DNA of 64,000 nt from Cladocopium goreaui (Eukaryota; Sar; Dinophyceae; Suessiales; Symbiodiniaceae). Position 1 is the stretch's first letter. Each line of letters begins with the position of its first letter. The position numbers and the translations under genes are program-made. Below, piece by piece: positions 57,301-64,000 of this stretch. The stretch lies in the NCBI GenBank assembly GCA_947184155.2, contig CAMXCT020001136.1, positions 279,501-343,500 on the forward strand, read 5' to 3'. The notes beneath the pieces were generated by a model, which was not told the DNA's origin, ran no database searches, and saw only the letters and a list, made by a program, of their open reading frames with translations.

Positions 57301-60300
57301 TTCCGTAAAGAGTTGGTGTAAAAAAAGAGCCCGATTCCTCGTACAGATCCATAGATATCAATAGATCATGACAAAGGTAACATCAGACAAGAGTACCGGC
57401 AACATTCCATGACTGAAAGTTTTACTATTATGACAGCTGCTCGGACCCCACCATGCGCCTACAAGCTGAACTTTGGCAGAGCTGATCAAAGAAAAACAGT
57501 GTCAAGACAGATCTCCCACAACCACGCACCCTTTCCTGAGACACAAGCGCATGATCGAATTTAGACCACCAACACTTTGTTCACCACCGTGGTTCCGTCA
57601 TGATAAGGTTACCCTCTGGTAAACTAAAATAACTATGGAAAATCACCATTATGAATGAGTAAATCCACTATAAATATCTATAAATCACCATTTTCAATAG
57701 CTATGTTTGTTTGCCAGAGGGTAAAATGTTCAGAAAATCATCCAAGGTACCGTCATGGTCTTGATGGACGCCCTGACGTTGGCAAGTTGGGTCCTAGTTT
57801 TGGGAGTACCATGGGGTACCCCACTTTATGGATGGTTTAGAATGGGATCCGAAAATAAAAAATGGACGATTTGGGGGTACCTCCTTTTTAGGAAACCTCC
57901 ATTTGGATTGAATTCATCCAGTTGGGTCGTACGTCAACAGACTTGACCTCATCAAGTTGACACTCCTTAAGGGTTAAAAATGCCAGTTCCAGGACAACAT
58001 GGAGATCATCGACAACCACCAGTATGACAGCGACAACCACAGCAACAAAAAACAAGACACTAAAACACTCACACAATCTCACACGCACAAAAATAATACA
58101 AATATATACAAATATATACATCAACCACTTTTATACCCGTAAGCAGTAGGCCATGACAATGACAAAGACCCATTCATATGCACAATTTCTACGTTGTTGC
58201 TGCGCGATTGCCTGCTGAATTCACAGGGAACGTTCCTTCCCCGCGCCTCTGCACTCATCAGAGAGGCTGCACTGACACTCTTCTGGTCCCTTAGAAAAAC
58301 GGCATCTGACAGCAGGCGTGGCTGTGCCACGCTGTGGCTCAAAATCTCTAAGCCGCCAGATTTCATAATGAAATTGGATAATTGAATAATTACTTAGGGA
58401 GTCTTGAAAATGTTTGACCCCAAATACTGCTGTTTATCATCATGTTTGCCCATTAAAGTATTTTATATATATATATAGCCATAAGAAAAGGGGTATCTGC
58501 AGTATCCACACAGGGCGGAATGCGTGTTGCGCTCACCCCAGTGGTAAGGCTGGCATCTTGATATGATAGCTACAACAACGATCCTCAAGTGACGCAAATT
58601 ATGTTTTCATGGTATGTTGAGACAATCAGACAAACCCCATATAGTCTATCATCTAGTCTACATACATCTACTTACTTTTTCCAGCCATATGAGGTTCCGC
58701 TCGGGATCAATCCAGCCAGAGTGTCAGAATGATGAAACCAACATCTGGAGACGTTATCACCGATACGTTGAATTAGGACAGGTCAACATGCAGGAGATTG
58801 TGAACTTTGAGCAGTCACAACAAAACGTCGAAGGAATCGGAAGGTTTCCAATACAAAGCGACATGTTTCTTCTGAGTAGGATCTAACCACTCGCCAGGAT
58901 TAGACCGGGAACACTGGAGCAGAAAGGCCAATACTTTATCAGGGAACACGAACTTCTTATGTAGATAGATGCTAGCCACGCGATTGAAACCAAATTCGGA
59001 CAAATGCAGCGATGATATTGCACGAATTGGGATACGATTTGCTTTCAAGAGTCTCACAACGAAAACTTGAAAACGTCTAGCTAACTTACCAAGGGTTAGT
59101 TCACTGTGAATCCACCCGGGCTGCCAACCATGGGTCGCAACAAAATCTAGACTTAGTTCTATCCATGAGACTCTTTCTTCAGCCGTGGCCCCCCTCACGG
59201 GGACAAACCAGTGAGGAGCAGAAAGGTAGCTACAAGTAGCCAGAGTTCTTGCGGCAAGTTGGGAGATCCTGTTACGACCAGATGTGACAGACGAAAAGTC
59301 ATGCAATCTTCCAACTGGCCCCAAGACCCTGGGAAGACTGCGCAACCTATGAAATTTGATGCAATGAACTGCGAGTGTTTACCTAAGATTTTCAGGGATC
59401 GGGTTGCCACTGCTTAAAATGTTAAGGAAAGAAGTTTCCACTGAGCCAGGTTTGATCACCTCCGAAAAAACGCGCACGCGCCTATGCACGCTGAAATTTT
59501 TGACCGCACGCGACGTAGGGGTACACAAGAGCACGGCGTCGCAGTCCGTATACGGGGGGAATTGAAACGCTCCAGATCATCGTGCGCGAAATGTTCAGTT
59601 CGTGACATCAGAGTAGTGACCAAATGAACTTGTAGCCCAACTGCCTGGGAAATGAGATCGCGAAAGCAAGAAATTTTAACCCGGAGTTTCTCTTTGGCGC
59701 AGGACTTGGCTAACGCATCTGCGCGGGAATTTCCTTCAGTTAGGTACTGGCATTGCTGCGCATGGTTAGACACGTGGGCTTTGACTTTTCGAAGTGAAAT
59801 TGTCCCTTGCCGTTGAGCAAGGACCTGCCCCATCTTTTCCCATAAATCAGCATTGTCTAACTGACCCAGCACTGACGGTGAAAAATGACAACCCACCAAG
59901 CGGTTAAATCCATTCAAGACATTCATGCAATCGGTATATACTGTAAGATCACCCCTAAAAAACGCCAAGCAATACAGAAGGGCATAAATCTCAGCTCTCT
60001 GAGAGCTTTGGTCACATCCCGGGAGAACCGCATTCCACTCATGAGAAGCTGACCAGAAAGCCGACGCAGCAGTCCGAAGTGGCTGCCATTTGTTTGCAAA
60101 GGCCGATCCATCTATAAAAACTGGATCAGAGGTACAAAGCACAAAAAAAATCAGGGAGTAGTACCGGTAAATCCTTTTGTTCTTGAGCCCAATCACGATA
60201 ATTTGGCTTCGGGGGAATATACCAGTACACCATGTAGAACGTTGAAAAACATCTGGCGGCCTGGTTTGGGTCATTCTTGTGGAGCCCCCATGTGGGTCAC

Positions 60301-63300
60301 CATGCCTGTCTGGATCGAGATTCTTTGTGAGGTCTGCATTGGAGGCCATTGCTTCATTGAATCGATCTCTTTCCTTGGCAGGGTCAAACAGAATATGACT
60401 GGAAAATGATAAGCTAAAATGATGGAAAATGATGGAAAATGATGGAATTTGCAGATCTAATATTCCTTGGAAAATCATTGGACTGACTATGTGCGCCGTA
60501 GATGTTCTTATCTTTTTCGAAAGCACAATTGACAACCCAACAAAATTTGTAGGAATGAGAAAAACCTACGCAGATCAATATGCATTAAAAGAATAGAGTG
60601 GACATCGAAACCATTCCAAAATGTCAAAACCAAAGCAATCCACAAAGCACGTGAGCTAAAAGCAGAGATTGGCACACAAAACCCGAAACCGCCACAACAG
60701 GTCAAAATGCTTGATCTACTCTTAGGCCCCTAGAAGACTTTTGGTGTCATGCAATTGATGCCAAATGTTGTGGTAATTCCAAACTGAAACACCGTCTGAG
60801 ATCCGGAACCCAAAGAAACAGTGCTAGCCACTTCACTACTCAAAACAGATCAGCCAGGAGTCGAAAGCCACCTGAGATCGGCATGTGCGCTTGTTTTGTG
60901 CCACACTAACCCCAGAAGCAAAGAAAGCGACTGCACTTCGGCACAGCCTGCGACACTCTAATGAAGCATTAAAACAGTTTAACAAACCATTAACACACAA
61001 AAAGAAGAAGAAGAAGAAGCAGGACTAGGACTAGGAGAAGAAGGAGGAGAAGGAGAAACAGAATAATAACAAGAACAACGACGAGGGCGACGACGGCCAC
61101 AACCACTGAGGTCGCCACCCGCTGTTTCTGCCGAGCAAGGCGACGCTGCACAGCAGCTCCCAGGGGCTCCTCGGATTCCACCTGGGTTGACCAACGTCCA
61201 ACGCGTGTAGCGAGCTGTGGGCCATGGGAATTTTGGAGTGAGGGATCCCCAGAAATGGCAATTTCATAGGAAAATCCGCCCGCACCGAAGGTGCTGGGGC
61301 GTGATCTTCCGGATGGCACTCGTAAAAGGTTACAGGTTTACCTGGGGGGGGTCCCATTTTTCGGCCAAAACCTCCTGTTTTTGATAGGTCGTGACGCTCG
61401 CCTTCAAAAAACACTGTAAAAAAAAGTACGGAAGACACCTGTTCGTGAACGCGCCCGTCCAAAATCGGCAAGCGAAAAGTGAAAAAACCCCGTGTTTTTC
61501 AACTTTTTGACCTCAATTTTTTGGTTTGCAACATCTTTTTTTGCGGTTCCGCAGGTGGCCGGCCCGGAGGCGGATTTTTGAGTTTTTGGACCCGTTTTCG
61601 GACTGATTTTCGTCGTTTTGTGATAGCAGAAACACTGGTTTTTACAGTGTTTTTCTGTTTTCTGCATGCTTGACGGCTAGCTTCAAAACTTCCAAAAACC
61701 TCGTAAATTACGCTGTTTTATGTTACGGTGTGAATGAAAACATCGTAAATACCAGTGTTTTTTGACGTTGGTTAAAAAAACACTGTAAATTACAGTGTTT
61801 TTGGCCACCTGACCCTCAAAAACCATGGTATTTGCAGTGGTTTCTGCTTCTCACCGCGCAAAAACACTGTAAATAACAGCAATTTCGCCGTTTTTTTCAT
61901 GTTTTTCGTTATTTTTTGAACTGCGTTGGTCCGCTATACATGGCTATCAAATTCTTCGCTTTTTTTTCCGACAATCAGTACTTTCGGATGTTTTTGGTCT
62001 CAATGGCCGACATCATTGGCAGTTACGAGTGGCTGCCCAACGATGCGGTGCGGGCGGTTGCCGTCGCGAAGCGACGTGAATATTGGAAAACAATAGGGAA
62101 GATGAAGTTTTGAACTGGATTCACCCAACCAAGCTTTCCATCCAGCTTCAAATTCGGGAAGCTGCAAATATTACAGACCGCAACAAGGTTTTGGCTGGAA
62201 AATTAGATACCAACGGTTCCAAAAGAGGCCACAAATTCAGTGATTTTGCGGTCAAAGTCAACATGATCAATTGAAAATTGAAATTGGTTGGTTTAACATG
62301 GTTTAACACTATAAATAACTGCAACTATCACTCCATAACCATAACATTTGCTATAATGAACAATCAAACATGGTCACCAGTTTTGCTGGTCACAACCAAA
62401 TCCCAATCGACGGACCGAGCCTGAGCTATGGAGCTGGACATCCGCTTCAGCTGTTCCATGACATGCTTGGACGATCGGATGTTGAGACGTGCAAGCTTCT
62501 TCATGAGACTTAGCAGCCTGCCACTGCAGGGTCTGGGAAGATTGGGAAGTGTCATCTGACCTGATTCAGCCTGATTGCGACACTGAAACAAACTGAGCAG
62601 TGATGGCCACACCACCTCTGAAACACCTCTGCAAAAAAGCCAATGCTTACAGTAGGAGTCGGAGTCTCATGCACTGCTCCCAGTGTCCATACATCCACAC
62701 CTCGACTGCTGGTTCTCAAAGATCAACGTCTCCAAGGTTTTGTACTTCAAATTCTCGATCAGTCTCTGAATGAACCTTGCTTGCACCAGGTCTGTGAGGC
62801 AAGATTCGGGCAATGTCTGCTGAAACCTGACATCTTGAAATCCAACAAACCTCCCCTTGACCGCCTTGACCCTTGGCCTTACTGGACCCTTCCCGTTTGA
62901 ACTCACCGCAGGCACATGGGGATGGACACATATCCGGTGTTGTTCATGTCCAACTCGCTGAAGATACGTTTTGCTTCAGGCATACCTTGTGCACTCGGCT
63001 GCTTGGGACATAATGATCATAATGGGGATGTACACTGAACCAAACAGGAACATATATTATCATATATTCATGATTAAGAATTAAGACTAGAAGTGCTTGG
63101 TGGGCTCAAAGTATCCCTTGGGGACAGGCACCATGGTTCCCATCAGTACGCGACCCAATGCCATAATCATAAATCTACCATGTGCGATGGCTTGCACCAC
63201 CCATTTATGGTGACTTTGGGGATGCTTTTTTTGGGCATCTAATGAGAGGCAAAGAATGTCGTATGAAGTAGTCACGAATAGACGTGTCACAACTGGTCGA

Positions 63301-63828
63301 ATGCAATGCACTTTGCCGCTAGATTAGCGAGTTGCCAGTTCTAGTCTAGTTGCAGAAATTGGGCATGAGCTATTCCAATACAATGATTACTGGCCGAAAT
63401 CTGGAAGAGCATGAATCCTGATGATCCTTACAGTATGATTTCGATATCTGAATAGCATCGAATAGCCATTTGATTTGGAGCTTGAGCACCTTGCTTTAGC
63501 CATGCTGCGTATTCCAAGATCCGATAGGAGTTCCAAATGGTGCGTCACTACCAAGGAGATCCTTGGGGGAAAAAACACGCAAATCATGGTCATTTCAAGG
63601 TGGGTTCATATCATCTGGGGGGATCTATTTCAATGGGGGTACCCCAAAAATAACAAAAGTATCCCAGCGATTGCTCATTTTTGATTCGAAAATCCATGGT
63701 TTTGTTGTACCCCCAATTTTTGCTGGGGGAAACGTCCATATAGCTTTGATTTCAAAGCCTCGAATGGCAAGTTTTGATCCCAGCATCTGACGCCAGTTCA
63801 ACGACTGGCTATTGTCTTGGTCCAAATC
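54396..63828 (-). CDS. EF-hand protein, multi-exon, both ends unresolved
   Basis: Likely Ca2+-binding; full function unknown. Exons in transcript order: 63828 to about 63785 (DLDQDNSQSLNWRQML, an EF-hand loop), about 62990-62907 (IFSELDMNNTGYVSIPM, a second EF-hand), 62826-62701 (QARFIQRLIENLKYKT), 62517-62421 (LLSLMKKLARLNIRSSKH), 61181-61119 (EPLGAAVQRRLARQKQR), then across an intron with a retroelement fragment 56788-56752 (AVEEQRRTIRAM), 55906-55856, 55384-55319 (LPDRLDAELKKKRR), 54664-54629 and 54438-54396. Phase holds from 62907 to 61119 and from 56752 to 54396; an exon is missing between 61119 and 56788. Donors are GT except GC at 62421 and 55319. Both EF loops lack the usual final Glu, so binding may be weak. 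The distal exons could belong to a separate gene. Confidence 0.6.
55685..55787. mobile_element. TA-flanked foldback element, copy 6
   Basis: TACCCTCTGGTAAACTAACA at the left and its complement at the right, with almost perfect outer arms of about 27 bp. Close in sequence to copies 7 and 8. Confidence 0.87.
56023..56126. mobile_element. TA-flanked foldback element, copy 7
   Basis: Full arms TACCCTCTGGTAAACTAACA and complement (last base run TTA in place of GTA). The centre is inverted relative to copy 6, as expected where the loop orientation has no meaning. Confidence 0.87.
57610..57723. mobile_element. TA-flanked foldback element, copy 8
   Basis: TACCCTCTGGTAAACTAAAA at the left, TTTGCCAGAGGGTA at the right; slightly longer centre with a short internal duplication (TATAAAT). 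Confidence 0.85.
58815..60535 (-). mobile_element. 5'-truncated retroelement fragment with RNase H
   Basis: Minus frame 60535-59456 carries a type I RNase H: VFIDGSAF (near 60105), SSQRAEIYALLY, LTVYTDCMNVLN and GNSRADALAKS supply the four acidic residues, with KVKAHVSNH for the His region. After a frame break at about 59400, 59345-58815 continues as a C-terminal region (ERVSWIELSLDFVATHGW). No RT is present on either side, so this is a 3' fragment of a LINE, different in sequence from the 13.5-kb element. It sits in an intron of the EF-hand gene, on the same strand. Confidence 0.75.
60536..61118. other. Intron stretch beyond the retroelement fragment
   Basis: A minus frame at 60705-60508 (RALWIALVLTFWNGFDVHSI) may be a further upstream piece of the same retroelement. 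A GAA/GGA-rich tract lies at 61001-61065. Otherwise nothing was seen. Confidence 0.35.
61400..61900. repeat. Cluster of AACACTGTAA/TTACAGTGTT palindromes
   Basis: AAAACACTGTAAA or its complement occurs at about 61408, 61643, 61756, 61780-61800 (a complete AACACTGTAAATTACAGTGTT palindrome) and 61863, in T-rich sequence. It lies in an intron of the EF-hand gene. The plus frame 61479-61673 over part of it has no recognisable domain. Confidence 0.7.
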
Positions 63829-64000
63829 CTTGGAAATGAAGCTACTCTTCAACTATGGCAACTATGGCAACTATGGCAACTATGGAACCACAAAAAATGT
63901 TGTCCTTGCTCGCCTCTCTGAGATCCAAAAAATGCAAATGCAGATGCCACTCCGGATCACTGCGGATTTCATGCCAAGATTCTTGCAGATCAAGCACAAA
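63829..64000. other. Right edge, possible further exon
   Basis: After a short CTATGGCAA triplication (63853-63885) the last 110 bases are open on both strands: minus VLDLQESWHEIRSDPEWHLH, plus LARLSEIQKMQMQMPLRITA. Strand could not be decided. Confidence 0.3.

Noticed and set aside
57805..57905. GGGGTACCCC-centred sequence, also near 44805, 54300 and 63635, as a second foldback family
   Set aside because: The shared core is short and itself palindromic; flanks do not align well enough by eye.
1..64000. tRNA, rRNA, CRISPR array, bacterial operon signals
   Set aside because: None was recognised; the sequence is eukaryotic nuclear.

Overview
The window reads as nuclear DNA of a dinoflagellate, probably of the Symbiodiniaceae/Suessiales type; the genus cannot be fixed. 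The signs are: host genes split into many exons of 20-180 bp, often with GC or GA in place of GT at the 5' splice site; all four host genes on the minus strand; introns full of simple repeats and foldback elements; TTTAGGG-type telomeric repeats; and non-LTR retroelements with dinoflagellate-like protein architecture.

Layout. (1) 0.2-19.1 kb, minus: a major facilitator superfamily transporter, rebuilt from nine phase-compatible exons and running off the left edge. Its second intron carries a 13.5-kb LINE-like retrotransposon in the opposite (plus) orientation, about 4861-18336, flanked by a 28-30 bp imperfect direct repeat. The element has an ORF1 (Cys-rich zinc motif, basic linker, coiled coil, with a -1 frame break) and a 3878-residue ORF2. 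ORF2 holds diverged tandem modules, RNase H, endonuclease/exonuclease/phosphatase, reverse transcriptase, a C2H2 pair and a C-terminal domain resembling a cytosine-C5 methyltransferase. (2) 19.8 to about 41.1 kb, minus: a coiled-coil protein in more than 20 small exons. Its introns hold tetranucleotide arrays, an interstitial TTTAGGG block, a 3-kb self-complementary satellite and a decayed transposon-like gene (34.1-40.2 kb). (3) 45.8-51.2 kb, minus: an SCP/FCP1-type CTD phosphatase of the HAD superfamily, with an almost complete catalytic domain. (4) 54.4-63.8 kb, minus: a gene whose 5' exons encode EF-hands, with a fragment of another RNase H-bearing retroelement in one intron.

The host genes show no shared pathway; what they share is strand and exon style, as in unidirectional dinoflagellate gene arrays. 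A family of about 105-bp TA-flanked inverted repeats (8 copies) is scattered through the introns of three of these genes and one unresolved stretch. Very long reading frames in the tetranucleotide and AATCCTTTT arrays are repeat artefacts. Exon calls rest on reading splice sites, phase and protein family by eye. The strongest are the transporter, the phosphatase and ORF2; the weakest are single short islands between genes.
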